Positions 53,447 to 62,001 of a stretch of DNA of 64,000 nt are shown piece by piece. The stretch is from positions 1 through 64,000 of the forward strand of contig NZ_JAAEDI010000005.1 of the NCBI RefSeq assembly GCF_018129025.1. The letters are read 5' to 3'. The notes beneath the pieces are model-generated. The model was not told the origin of the DNA. It did no database searches and saw nothing but the letters and a program-made list of their open reading frames with translations. The stretch comes from Neoroseomonas terrae. Its GTDB lineage: Bacteria > Pseudomonadota > Alphaproteobacteria > Acetobacterales > Acetobacteraceae. Every line of letters begins with the position of its first letter. Positions within the stretch are counted from its first letter, which is position 1. The translations under genes and the position numbers were made by a program.

Positions 53447-53640
53447 GGAGAGGCGGCGCCCCTCCGGACGACCCCGCCAGATGCTTGGAGCAGCTGGACC
53501 GCAATCTCTCGGCGCCCGGCGCCAGGCATCCGCCGCGCCTTCTCACCGCGCTGTGCGCGCAACGGCGCTCAATGCCAAGTGGAGGTTTGCAAAGGCCCTT
53601 CGGCCTTTGCTGGGGTGGCTTGGAGGGGCAAAGCCCCTCC
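53447..53640. repeat. Palindromic repeat copy R6, inside the tsaE-addB gene cluster
   Basis: The only copy between genes read in the same direction. Left arm type Y and weakened: GGAGAGGCGGC-GCCCCTCC, then CCAG-A-TGCT/AGCA-G-CTGG with mismatches. Right arm type X and intact: GCAAAGGCC-CTTC-GGCCTTTGC, then GGAGGGGC-AAA-GCCCCTCC. It fills most of the 292 bases between murU and addB; 69 bases then remain before the addB ATG. Confidence 0.85.
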
Positions 53641-53709
53641 AATCCCACAGCGGAAATGCCCGCGACGTCAGGTGGACGGCATAGTTCGGACGGAGATCAT
53701 CGCCACCCG

Positions 53710-56700
53710 ATGAACCTCTACGCCATCCCTCCCGCCGCGCCGTTCCTCGAAACCCTCGCCGCCGGGCTCCTCACGCGCCTGCCTGCCGACGACCCGGCGG
53801 CGCTCGCCCGCGTCACGCTGCTGCTACCCACCCGCCGCGCCGCGCGCGGCCTGCGGGAGGCCTTCCTGCGGGCCGCCGGCGGCCGCGCCCTGCTGCTGCC
53901 GCGCATGCGCGCACTGGCCGGCCTGTCCACCGAGGAAGCGGACGAACTGGCGCTGCCGGACCTGCTCGACCTGCCGCCGGCGGTGGAACCGCTGACGCGG
54001 CAGGCCGTGCTGGCGGCGATGGCCCAGCGCATCCCGCGCCGCCACGGCGGCCCCGCGACACCCGAGCAGGCCTGGCTGCTGGCCGGCGAGCTGGCACGGC
54101 TGTTCGACGAGATCGCGCTCGAGGAACGCGACCTCGACATGCTGGAACACGCCTCGGCCGAGGATTTCGCCGAGGCATGGCTCGCGCGGCTCGACGGGCT
54201 GGTGCCGGATCGCCACGCGACGCATTGGCAGATCACCACGGCGGTGCTGCGCGCCGCGGCGCAGGACTGGACGGGCTGGCTGACCGACCGGGGGTTGCTC
54301 GACATCGGCGTCCGGCGTGTGAAGGCGCTCGCCGCGCAGGTCGCGGCGTGGCGGGATGCGCCGCCCGAACACCCCACCATCGCGGCCGGCATCGGTGCGG
54401 GCGGCACCATTCCCGCCGCCGCGGCGCTGCTGCGCAGGCTGGCCGGCACGCCACGGGGCGCCGTCGTGCTGCAGGGCCTGCCGGAACCGATGGATGCCGG
54501 CCTGTGGGAAGCCGTGCGCACCGCGCCGACCCATCCGCTCGCCGGTCAGGCCCGTCTGCTGGCGGCGATGCACGCAACGCCGGCAGACCTGCGGCCTTGG
54601 CACGCACCCGCACCGACCGGCGCGGCGCCTGATCGCGCCGTGCTGCTGGGCCGTGCGCTGACCCCGGCCGAGGGCCTGCCCGCCTGGACGCAGCGTGACC
54701 GGCCGCGCTGGTCGGCCGCGCTGTCAGGCCTGTCGCGGCTGGTCGCCGCCGACGCGCAGCAGGAAGCGGCGGCCACCGCGCTGCTGCTGCGTGAGAGCAT
54801 CGAGACGCCGGGCGAACGCGCCGCGCTGATCACCCCGGACCGCGACCTGGCACGGCGTGTTTCGGCGGAGCTCGCCCGCCATGGCATCACCGCCGACGAT
54901 TCCGCAGGCGAGCCCCTGGCCGAGACCCCGGCCGCGTCGTTCCTGCGACTGGTCGGCCGGATGGTGGCGGAAGGCTTTGCGCCGGTGCCGCTGCTCGCGG
55001 TGCTGAAACACCCGCTCTGCACCGGCGGCATGGACCGCACCGATTGGGTGGTCGCCGCGCGGCGGATGGAGCGCGCGGCGCTGCGCGGCCCGCGCCCGGC
55101 GCCGGGCCTCGCCGGCCTGCGCACCTCGGTCGCCGCATCGAAGGCGGGTGCGTCAACGGAGGTGACGCGCCTGCTCGATGCGCTGGAATCCGCTCTCGAC
55201 GGCTTCACCACCCTGCCGGACGCGCCTGCGGTCCCGGCCGCGGACCTGCTGCGCGTGCATCTCGCCGCGGCGGAGGCCTTGGCGGCGACGCCTGAACTGC
55301 CCGGCGGCCTTCGGCTCTATGCCGGCGAGGAAGGCGAACCCCTCGCCCGCCACCTGCACGATCTGACCGAGGCGCTGCCCCACCTGCCGCCGATCGCCCC
55401 CGCCGACTGGCCGGACCTGTTCGAGGCAGCGCTCGCGGGGCCCGTCGCGCCCTCCCTGCGCGCCACGCGCGGACGAGGCGATGCGGCGCATCCGCGTATC
55501 GCCATCCTCGGCCTGCTGGAAGCGCGGCTGCAATCCTTCGATCGGGTGCTGCTCGGCGCGCTGGAGGAAACCGCCTGGCCGCAGGCGACCGATCCCGGCC
55601 CCTGGATGTCGCGCCCCATGCGCGCCGCTTTCGGACTGCCGGAGCCGGAAGCGCGGATCGGCCGGGTCGCGGCGGATTTCCTGTTCGCCGCGGCGGCGGC
55701 GCCGCAAGCGGTGCTGTCAACCGCCGCGCGGCGGGGCGGGTCGCCCACCGTGCCGGCGCGCTGGCTGGTGCGGCTCGATACGTTCCTCGCCGGGCAGGGC
55801 AATCTGGCGCTTCCGATCTCCCCCGCCGCCGCCTGGGCCGCTGCGCTGGATGCGCCGGAGGTCGTCAGCCCTGTGCCGCGCCCGGCCCCGGCCCCGCCGC
55901 CGGCCCTGCGGCCGCGGCGGCTGACCGTCTCCGATGCCGCGCTGCTCATTGCCGATCCCTACGCCTTCTACGCGAAGCGCATCCTGCGCCTGAACCCGCT
56001 CAAGGATCTCGAGGAGGAGGTCGGCGCCATCGACTACGGCATGCTGGTGCATGCGGCGATGGCCGGCTTCCTGCGGGCCATCGGCACCGGCTGGCCGGGG
56101 CCGGAAGCCGCCCGCGACGCCTGGACCCGCGCCAGCGACGCGGCCCTGGATGCCTATCGGGACAGGCCCGGCATTCTCGCCTTCTGGACACCGCGCCTGG
56201 CGAATATCGGCGGCTTCGTGCTGGACCAGGAAGCAGAGCTACGCAGTTCCGGGCCCCTCCGGGCCTGTCTGGTCGAGGTCGCGGGCCGCGCGCCGCTGCG
56301 GTTGCCGGGCGGCGAGATCGAGATCGAGGCCCGCGCCGATCGGCTGGACCAATTGCCGGACGGCGGCTGGCGCGTGGTGGACTACAAGACCGGCACGGTG
56401 CCGAAGGCCAAGGACCTTGCCGCCGGCGGCGCGCCGCAATTGCCGATCGAAGCGTGGCTTCTCGAGCACGGGGCCTTCGCCGGCAGCGAGGGCGGCATCG
56501 TCACCAACTTGCTGTACTGGAAGCTGACCGGCGGGGAGCAGCCGGGCGAGGTCCAGCCCCTCGGCGCCGCGGCCGAGGACGGCACGCCCTTCGCGACGCT
56601 CGCGCGGGATCGGCTGATGGATCTCGCCGACAAATGGCTCCTGGGCCAGGCGCCCTTCGCCTCCCGCCCGCATCCCGCGCGGAGTGCCGCCGGGGGCGAT

Positions 56701-56763
56701 TACGACCATCTGGCGCGGATCGAGGAATGGTCGGCCGGAACGCCGGAAGCCGGGGGCGATTAG
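53710..56763 (+). CDS. addB: Double-strand break repair protein AddB (alphaproteobacterial type)
   Basis: 1017 residues from the ATG at 53710, the expected length. The N-terminal helicase-like half has LLLPTRRAARGLREAF and LARVTL-type strands, and VVLQGLPEPMD. RIAILGLLEARLQSFDRVLLGALEETAWPQ is the UvrD-like C-terminal core. A PDDEXK nuclease closes the protein: IEIEARADRLDQL with the acidic residues near 875 and VVDYKTG near 888. AddB works with the AddA helicase-nuclease on double-strand ends. No addA gene follows in this window; a CYTH protein and argH come instead. Confidence 0.94.
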   Translation: MNLYAIPPAAPFLETLAAGLLTRLPADDPAALARVTLLLPTRRAARGLREAFLRAAGGRALLLPRMRALAGLSTEEADELALPDLLDLPPAVEPLTRQAVLAAMAQRIPRRHGGPATPEQAWLLAGELARLFDEIALEERDLDMLEHASAEDFAEAWLARLDGLVPDRHATHWQITTAVLRAAAQDWTGWLTDRGLLDIGVRRVKALAAQVAAWRDAPPEHPTIAAGIGAGGTIPAAAALLRRLAGTPRGAVVLQGLPEPMDAGLWEAVRTAPTHPLAGQARLLAAMHATPADLRPWHAPAPTGAAPDRAVLLGRALTPAEGLPAWTQRDRPRWSAALSGLSRLVAADAQQEAAATALLLRESIETPGERAALITPDRDLARRVSAELARHGITADDSAGEPLAETPAASFLRLVGRMVAEGFAPVPLLAVLKHPLCTGGMDRTDWVVAARRMERAALRGPRPAPGLAGLRTSVAASKAGASTEVTRLLDALESALDGFTTLPDAPAVPAADLLRVHLAAAEALAATPELPGGLRLYAGEEGEPLARHLHDLTEALPHLPPIAPADWPDLFEAALAGPVAPSLRATRGRGDAAHPRIAILGLLEARLQSFDRVLLGALEETAWPQATDPGPWMSRPMRAAFGLPEPEARIGRVAADFLFAAAAAPQAVLSTAARRGGSPTVPARWLVRLDTFLAGQGNLALPISPAAAWAAALDAPEVVSPVPRPAPAPPPALRPRRLTVSDAALLIADPYAFYAKRILRLNPLKDLEEEVGAIDYGMLVHAAMAGFLRAIGTGWPGPEAARDAWTRASDAALDAYRDRPGILAFWTPRLANIGGFVLDQEAELRSSGPLRACLVEVAGRAPLRLPGGEIEIEARADRLDQLPDGGWRVVDYKTGTVPKAKDLAAGGAPQLPIEAWLLEHGAFAGSEGGIVTNLLYWKLTGGEQPGEVQPLGAAAEDGTPFATLARDRLMDLADKWLLGQAPFASRPHPARSAAGGDYDHLARIEEWSAGTPEAGGD

Positions 56764-56855
56764 GGCGTTTTTCGATCAGACGGCACTGGCCCGCGCCCCG
56801 ATCCGGGAGGTGCGGGCCGGTGCCGCTCCAGTGTCGGCGCCAGCAGCCCCTCGGG

Positions 56856-57365
56856 TCAGAGCCCCCGCCGACCTGCCGCCTCACGCGCCGCCGCGGCGCG
56901 GCCCAGCACCAGCGTGCGCTTGCTGTGCTGCGGCTGCCCGGTCACTTCGGGGCCCGCCCAGCACGGGATCGCGACGTCCTGCGAGGCATGGTCCAGTTCG
57001 ACCTCGGCATAGGTCACGCCGGCCAGCATGCCCTCATAGACATCAACCACCCAGACGTGCCCGGCAAAGGGCACAAAGTGCCGCGTCTTCTCGACAACCT
57101 GGTCCCCACAAAGCTGCGCCAGCATGATCTCGGCCTCGGCAACCGGGATCTCGTACTCGAATTCCGGTCGCGCGATGCCGCTGCGGGGCCCCTTGATCGT
57201 GACATAGGCGCGGGCCGGCGCGATGGCGCCCGTTGCGACCCGCACCCGGACCTTGCCGCCGCCGAACGTGGCGACCAGACCGTCCCGAAGGTGCATCGTC
57301 TCGGCGACGGCCTCGGCCCAGCTGCCGTCGGCCACCAGGAACTTGCGCTCAATCTCGTATTTCAT
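56856..57365 (-). CDS. CYTH-domain protein (triphosphate tunnel metalloenzyme)
   Basis: 169 residues. MKYEIERKFLVADGSW holds the E-x-E-x-K signature, then VRVRVATG, RAYVTIKGPRSG, RPEFEYEIPV, KTRHFVPFAGHVWVVDVYEG and VTYAEVELDHA with further charged tunnel residues. These enzymes hydrolyse inorganic tripolyphosphate or act as adenylate cyclases. The bacterial CYTH-only size fits a triphosphatase. It stands alone; 92 bases separate it from the convergent addB end and 93 from lptM. Confidence 0.92.
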   Translation of the reverse strand: MKYEIERKFLVADGSWAEAVAETMHLRDGLVATFGGGKVRVRVATGAIAPARAYVTIKGPRSGIARPEFEYEIPVAEAEIMLAQLCGDQVVEKTRHFVPFAGHVWVVDVYEGMLAGVTYAEVELDHASQDVAIPCWAGPEVTGQPQHSKRTLVLGRAAAAREAAGRRGL

Positions 57366-57458
57366 ACGGACCCTGCGGGTTGCCGGCGCGTGATGCCACG
57401 AAGCCGATCAACCAGGGAAGTCATCCGTATGAAAAAACTGCCGTTCCGGCTGCATCAT

Positions 57459-57620
57459 TCAGTGAGGTGGCTCCGAAGCGGGCGCAGGACGCTCGGGGGC
57501 CGGATATTGGCGCGGATAGGTGATCTCATTGGGCGGCCCGGGCGCACGCACCGGCCCGACCTTGCCGCAGGCGGCCAACAGCAGGGTCAGGCCCAGAACA
57601 CCCAGCACTGCCCGGGTCAT
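57459..57620 (-). CDS. lptM: Small lipoprotein LptM-like, coupled to argH
   Basis: 53 residues, too short for many gene callers. [15 protein letters not shown] is a lipobox with the acylated cysteine near residue 18, and the mature part is proline-rich ([20 protein letters not shown]). The ATG overlaps the argH stop (ATGA). LptM/YifL-type lipoproteins, found between argH/dapF and lysA in other proteobacteria, help LptD disulfide maturation in enterics. Position and the C-G-K/Q-x-G-P signature support the assignment; function here is inference. Confidence 0.8.
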   Translation of the reverse strand: MTRAVLGVLGLTLLLAACGKVGPVRAPGPPNEITYPRQYPAPERPAPASEPPH

Positions 57621-59005
57621 GCGAGCTTCGCCTTCCATTCCGCGGCCATGGTCGCGACATTCGCTGGCGCCGTGCCCCCATAGGAGGTGCGCGACCGCAC
57701 GGAGGCGGAGACCGAAAGCACGTCATAGACGCCGTCATGGATGCGCGGCTCGGCCTCGCGCATCTCCTCGATGGTCAGACCGGACAGGTCCACGCCAAGC
57801 CCCTCGGCCTTCGCCACCAATGCGCCGGTGACGTGGTGAGCATCGCGGAACGGCATCTTCAGTTCGCGCACCAGCCAGTCGGCAAGGTCGGTCGCGGTCG
57901 AGAAGCCTGCGCCGGCGGCCGAGGCCAACCGGCCGACATCGGGCTTCAGGTCCCGCACCATGCCCGCCACGGCGGCAAAGACCAGCGTCATGGTCTCGGC
58001 GGCGTCGAAGACGCCTTCCTTGTCCTCCTGCATGTCCTTGAAATAGGTCAGCGCGAGGCCCTTCATCACGGTCAGCAGCCCGACCAGCGCGCCCAGCACA
58101 CGTCCCGTCTTGCCCCGCACCAGCTCGGCGGCATCGGGGTTGCGCTTCTGCGGCATGATGGAGGAGCCGGTGGTGAAGGAATCGCTCAGCTTCACGAACC
58201 CGAAATAGGGGTTCGTCCAGATAACGATCTCCTCCGCGAGGCGCGACAGATGCGTCGCGCACATCGAACAGCAGAACAGGAACTCGGCCGCGAAATCGCG
58301 CGAAGCCACGGAATCCAGGCTGTTGCGCGTCGGCCCGTCGAAGCCGAGCGCCTTCGCCGTCATGTGCCTGTCGATCGGAAAGCCCGTGCCGGCCAGTGCC
58401 GCCGCCCCCAGCGGGCATTCGTTCAGCCGCGCCCGGCAATCCTGCAGCCGCGACAGGTCACGCGACAGCATCTCCACATAGGCCAGGAAGTGATGGCCGA
58501 GCGTCACCGGCTGCGCCGGCTGCAGATGCGTGAAGCCCGGCATCACCGTGCCGGCATGTTCCTCCGCTCGAACCACCAGGGCGCGCATCACGTCGCGCAG
58601 TTGTTCCGACAGCCCGTCGATCGCGTCCCGGACCCAGAGCCGGACATCCAGCGCGACTTGGTCGTTGCGGCTGCGGCCGGTGTGCAGCCGCTTGCCCGCA
58701 TCGCCGATGGTCGCGGACAGCCGCGCCTCGATGTTCATGTGGATGTCCTCGAGCGCCTCGTCCCAGGGGAAGTCCCCCCGCTCGATGCGTTCCGAGATCG
58801 TCGTCAGGCCCCCGCGGATCGCCGCCTCGTCATCCGCCGAGATGATCCCCACATGCTTCAGCATCGCGGCATGGGCGAGCGAGCCGCGGATGTCCTGGCG
58901 CCACATCTTGCGGTCGAAGCCGATCGAGGCATTGATCGCTTCCATGATGGCGGAGGGGCCTTCCGCGAAGCGTCCGCCCCATTGACGATTGGCGTTGCTG
59001 CTCAC
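57617..59005 (-). CDS. argH: Argininosuccinate lyase
   Basis: 462 residues from a GTG at 59005 with AAGGTGA upstream. [75 protein letters not shown] and the flexible signature loop [20 protein letters not shown] near 280 are all present. It splits argininosuccinate into arginine and fumarate. The longer in-frame extension upstream belongs to the divergent TlpA-like gene region. lptM follows with a 4-base overlap; the two starts of argH and the TlpA-like gene are 28 bases apart. Confidence 0.98.
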   Translation of the reverse strand: MSSNANRQWGGRFAEGPSAIMEAINASIGFDRKMWRQDIRGSLAHAAMLKHVGIISADDEAAIRGGLTTISERIERGDFPWDEALEDIHMNIEARLSATIGDAGKRLHTGRSRNDQVALDVRLWVRDAIDGLSEQLRDVMRALVVRAEEHAGTVMPGFTHLQPAQPVTLGHHFLAYVEMLSRDLSRLQDCRARLNECPLGAAALAGTGFPIDRHMTAKALGFDGPTRNSLDSVASRDFAAEFLFCCSMCATHLSRLAEEIVIWTNPYFGFVKLSDSFTTGSSIMPQKRNPDAAELVRGKTGRVLGALVGLLTVMKGLALTYFKDMQEDKEGVFDAAETMTLVFAAVAGMVRDLKPDVGRLASAAGAGFSTATDLADWLVRELKMPFRDAHHVTGALVAKAEGLGVDLSGLTIEEMREAEPRIHDGVYDVLSVSASVRSRTSYGGTAPANVATMAAEWKAKLA

Positions 59006-59033
59006 TTGCTTGTCACCTTGGGGGGTGTCTTTC

Positions 59034-59606
59034 GTGCTGGTTCCGACGCGCCGTACCGTTCTGAGGACCGCCCCGGCGCTGGCGACGGGCGGGACCCTAC
59101 TCGCCGCCCTTCCGGCCGGGCAAGGCTTGGCCGCCACACCGGCCGGGCTGGGCCGGCTTCGCGAAAACGAGGCGGCGCTGCCCTCCATCACCTTCAACGA
59201 CGCTGATGGCAAGGCGATGACGCCCGCCGACTTTGCAGGCAAGGGCCTGGTGATCAACCTCTGGGCCACTTGGTGCCCGCCCTGCGTGGCGGAGATGCCG
59301 GCGCTGGACCGCGCCGCCGCCGCGCTGGCGGCAGAGGACATCCTGATCCTGCCGCTGTCCTCCGATCGCGGCGGACTGAACGCGGTGCAGGGCTTCTACG
59401 AACGGACCGGAATCCGCCATCTCCGCATCTGGCTCGACCCGCGCGGGGCAGCGGCGCGCGCGCTCGGCGCCCGTGGCCTGCCCACCACCGTGATCGTCGA
59501 CCGCGAGGGGCGAGAGACGGCACGGTTGGAAGGCGATGCAGCCTGGGATGCACCCCAATTCCTCACAGCGATCCGCCGGCTGGCAGGGACGCCGCGCGGG
59601 GCCTGA
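59034..59606 (+). CDS. TlpA/ResA-like periplasmic thioredoxin-family protein
   Basis: 190 residues from a GTG at 59034. An N-terminal [24 protein letters not shown] signal with twin arginine, then [24 protein letters not shown] with the WCPPC active site, [11 protein letters not shown], and [20 protein letters not shown] with the cis-proline. These proteins reduce apocytochrome cysteines or other periplasmic thiols. Its divergence from argH is a recurrent alphaproteobacterial arrangement. The start could lie a few codons upstream at another GTG (59025). Confidence 0.9.
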   Translation: MLVPTRRTVLRTAPALATGGTLLAALPAGQGLAATPAGLGRLRENEAALPSITFNDADGKAMTPADFAGKGLVINLWATWCPPCVAEMPALDRAAAALAAEDILILPLSSDRGGLNAVQGFYERTGIRHLRIWLDPRGAAARALGARGLPTTVIVDREGRETARLEGDAAWDAPQFLTAIRRLAGTPRGA

Positions 59607-59652
59607 CGGCGCGGTGTCGCGACTATCCGCCCATTAGCGCGAAGGTTGGATC

Positions 59653-59884
59653 AGAGAGGGGCTCTGCCCCTCTCCGAACCTCACCCCGCCAGGCCATGGA
59701 TGGCCTGGACCGCCATCATTTGGCGCCGGGCGCAAAAGCCCATTCCCTGATCTCAGAAGGCTTCGGTGCGCGGAGTCGTATGACGACCGTGTTCCGACCC
59801 TGCGCGCATCGCGCCAGATCGAGGTTTGCAAAGGCCTTTCGGCCTTTGCCGGGGTAGGGTTCGGGAAGGGGCAGGGCCCCTTCC
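59653..59884. repeat. Convergent-gap palindromic repeat, copy R7a
   Basis: First of two copies in the 575-base gap between the TlpA-like gene and maf. Left arm type Y: AGAGGGGC-TCT-GCCCCTCT, CCAGGCCAT-GG-ATGGCCTGG. Right arm type X: GCAAAGGCC-TTTC-GGCCTTTGC, GGAAGGGGC-AGG-GCCCCTTCC. Its reverse complement aligns with R4 throughout. Confidence 0.88.
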
Positions 59885-59940
59885 TGATCCAACCTTTGCC
59901 GCCAAATCTTCGTGCATACGGAACAGCGCCCGAAGACAGT

Positions 59941-60116
59941 CCAGGCAGAGGCCGAAAGACCTCTGCAGCCCTCCACCTGGAGCCGGCACTGCTGGCGGCA
60001 TAGATGCGGGATCCGCCCCTGCGCACCCCGCTCGCCCGTTTCGCCCAGCACCAACAGCTTGCGGTCCAGGGGGTCCAACCCCCTGGCGGGGTGGTTCGGA
60101 GGGGCAGAGCCCCTCT
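59941..60116. repeat. Convergent-gap palindromic repeat, copy R7b (diverged)
   Basis: Second copy in the same gap. The left arm is an old type X: the outer hairpin is lost, and the inner stem reads GCAGAGG...CCTCTGC where others have GCAAAGG...CCTTTGC, a paired change that keeps the base pair. CCTCCACCTGG follows as in R4. The right arm is type Y and intact: CCAGGGGGT-CCA-ACCCCCTGG and GGAGGGGC-AGA-GCCCCTCT. The 65 bases to maf show nothing else. Confidence 0.82.
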
Positions 60117-60181
60117 GATCCGCGCTTTGCCTGATCTATCCGAGATCCTCGTTGGGAGAGGCCCGACGACCGACGCGACTT

Positions 60182-60799
60182 CTAACCCAGCAGCACCCTG
60201 TGCTGCCGGAGGAAGTCCAGCAGCGGCAGCAGCGGAATGCCGAGAATGGCGGCGTGCTCGCCCTCGACCTTGCTGAACAGCTGTGCGCCCGGCCCCTCGA
60301 TGCGATAGGCGCCGACCGAGTGGGTCACATGCGCGGCCTCGGCGTCGAGATAGGCATCGAGGAATTCATCCGACACCGCCCGCATCGTCAGCCGGGGCGA
60401 AGCGACGTGCTGCCAGATGCGCCGGCCATGTCGATGACAGACAATGGCGGTGACCAGAAGGTGCTTGCGTCCGCGCAATGCCTGTAGATGCGCGCGGGCT
60501 GCGGCGGCATCGGCTGGCTTGTCGAACCAACGCCCTTCGCAGACCAGCAACTGGTCGCAGCCGATCACCAGGGCGTCGGGGTCGCGGCGTGCGATGGCCG
60601 CGGCCTTGGCGTCGGCCAGCATCAGTGCCGCATCCTCGGGTGGAATGGCCTCGGCCTGCGCGGATTCCTTGATCGCGGCTTCGTCCACCGCGGCGGCGGT
60701 CGCCTCGAAGTTCAGACCTGCTGCTGCCAGCACCGCCCGGCGGGCGGAGGACGCTGAAGCGAGGACGAGGCGAGGCTCCGCCGCCTGAATGGCCTTCAC
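60182..60799 (-). CDS. maf: Maf-family nucleoside triphosphate pyrophosphatase
   Basis: 205 residues from a GTG at 60799, overlapping the ppsR stop (GTGA). [20 protein letters not shown] is the Maf signature, [47 protein letters not shown], and [37 protein letters not shown] at the end. It removes pyrophosphate from non-canonical nucleotides. maf next to ppsR at the origin region is conserved in alphaproteobacteria. Confidence 0.95.
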   Translation of the reverse strand: MKAIQAAEPRLVLASASSARRAVLAAAGLNFEATAAAVDEAAIKESAQAEAIPPEDAALMLADAKAAAIARRDPDALVIGCDQLLVCEGRWFDKPADAAAARAHLQALRGRKHLLVTAIVCHRHGRRIWQHVASPRLTMRAVSDEFLDAYLDAEAAHVTHSVGAYRIEGPGAQLFSKVEGEHAAILGIPLLPLLDFLRQHRVLLG

Positions 60800-61701
60800 C
60801 GCCCAGGGTCCGGCGCCTGGCCAAGCACCGCCGCGGCCGGGTCCTGCGGTGCCGCCGCGGCGGCCGCATCCTTCCGGCGCGCATGCCAGGATTCCATGAG
60901 CTGAAGGATCGTTGCCGCCGTCTCCTCGATGCTGCGCCGGGTCACGTCGATCACCGGCCAACCACGGGACGTGCAGAGCCGCCGCGCGGCAACGATCTCC
61001 GCCTTCACTGCCTCGGGGTCGATGTAGTCGGTCGCATCCTGCCGCACGCCGGATGCGCCGATGATCTTCAGCCGGTGGCGACGGATGTCGATCAGCGCAT
61101 TGACCTCGATGTGCAGCCCGATGACCGGACAAGGCGAACTGTCCAGCGCTTCGGGCAGCGCCGCACCCGGCACCAGCGGAATGTTCGCCGCCTTGATGCC
61201 CCGGTTGGCGAGGTAGAAGCATGTCGGTGTCTTCGACGACCGCGACACGCCGACCAGCACGACATCGGCATCGCGGATGCCCTGCGTGCCCTGCCCGTCA
61301 TCATGCGACAGCACATAGTGCATGGCGTCGATGCGGCGGAAGTAGTCCGCATCCATCACATGCTGCGCGGCGCGCTTCTCCTTCGCCCGGGCGCCGATCG
61401 TGCCCTGCAGCATCTCCATCACCGGATCGAGCGGCGCCACGCAGGTGACACCGAGCCGGCCGCAGGTCTGCTCGAGCGCCAGGCGCAAGCTCGAATCGAC
61501 CAGCGTGTAGAGCACCGGGCCCGGCTCATGCTCGATCCCTTCGAGGACGCGATCGAGCTGCAGCCGGGAGCGCACCAGCGACCAGCGGTGATGGGTAACG
61601 TGATGGTCATCGAACCGCGCCAGTGTGGCGCGGGCGATCGAGTTCAGCGTCTCCCCGGTCGAATCCGAGACGAGATGGAGGTTGATCTGGCGGTGGTGCA
61701 T
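60796..61701 (-). CDS. ppsR: Pyruvate, phosphate dikinase/PEP synthase regulatory protein (DUF299)
   Basis: 301 residues from the ATG at 61701; the ORF opens further upstream but family similarity begins at [74 protein letters not shown] with the P-loop-like motif, and [16 protein letters not shown] follow. It phosphorylates and dephosphorylates PPDK/PEP synthase threonine with ADP or Pi. It is the homologue of RP001, the gene bordering the Rickettsia and Caulobacter origin. The tail is alanine-rich. maf is coupled to it. Confidence 0.95.
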   Translation of the reverse strand: MHHRQINLHLVSDSTGETLNSIARATLARFDDHHVTHHRWSLVRSRLQLDRVLEGIEHEPGPVLYTLVDSSLRLALEQTCGRLGVTCVAPLDPVMEMLQGTIGARAKEKRAAQHVMDADYFRRIDAMHYVLSHDDGQGTQGIRDADVVLVGVSRSSKTPTCFYLANRGIKAANIPLVPGAALPEALDSSPCPVIGLHIEVNALIDIRRHRLKIIGASGVRQDATDYIDPEAVKAEIVAARRLCTSRGWPVIDVTRRSIEETAATILQLMESWHARRKDAAAAAAPQDPAAAVLGQAPDPGR

Positions 61702-62001
61702 CGTCGGGAGGATAGCGTGAATCACTGTGGATGGCGGGGATGGAATCATCCTCCCGGCCGGGCTCCGGGGACAAGTCCCGCCGCCGTGCCCGACAGCCGG
61801 GACATGGCATGGAATCAGTGACACGATGTGACACCCTGCGGACAACCGGCTGAGGCCCAGCCAATCCGGGACCTCGGCGGGATTGCGCTCTGTGGGCGGC
61901 CCTGTGGACAGCTTCGGGACGCGCTGCATCCCCGTCATCCACAGGCTCCATCACTTACCCAACCTTTCTAAGATTCCTTGTTCCTTGTTTAAGGGAGGGA
62001 C
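61702..62001. other. Probable chromosomal replication origin (oriC) between ppsR and hemE
   Basis: The gap of 300 bases sits between the homologues of RP001 and hemE, the position of the experimentally known Caulobacter origin. DnaA-box-like nonamers: TCATCCACA at 61935-61943 (8 of 9 to TTATCCACA), TGTGGATGG at 61726-61734, TGTGGACAG at 61903-61911 and TGCGGACAA at 61837-61845 (each 7 of 9). Next to hemE is a lower-GC run with a tandem CCTTGTT repeat at 61976-61989, a candidate unwinding element. It also carries the hemE ribosome-binding site AAGGGAGGG (61991-61999) and a possible -10 TAAGAT (61969-61974). Confidence 0.65.

Noticed and set aside
57429-57683. Plus-strand frame beginning [11 protein letters not shown] near argH
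   Set aside because: It is antisense to the lptM lipoprotein, which has a clear lipobox and argH coupling. No ribosome-binding site is seen.
10563-60181. CRISPR array or transposon with transposase
   Set aside because: The repeats are few, 190-260 bp long, scattered and internally palindromic, without regular spacers or cas genes; no transposase frame is inside or beside them.
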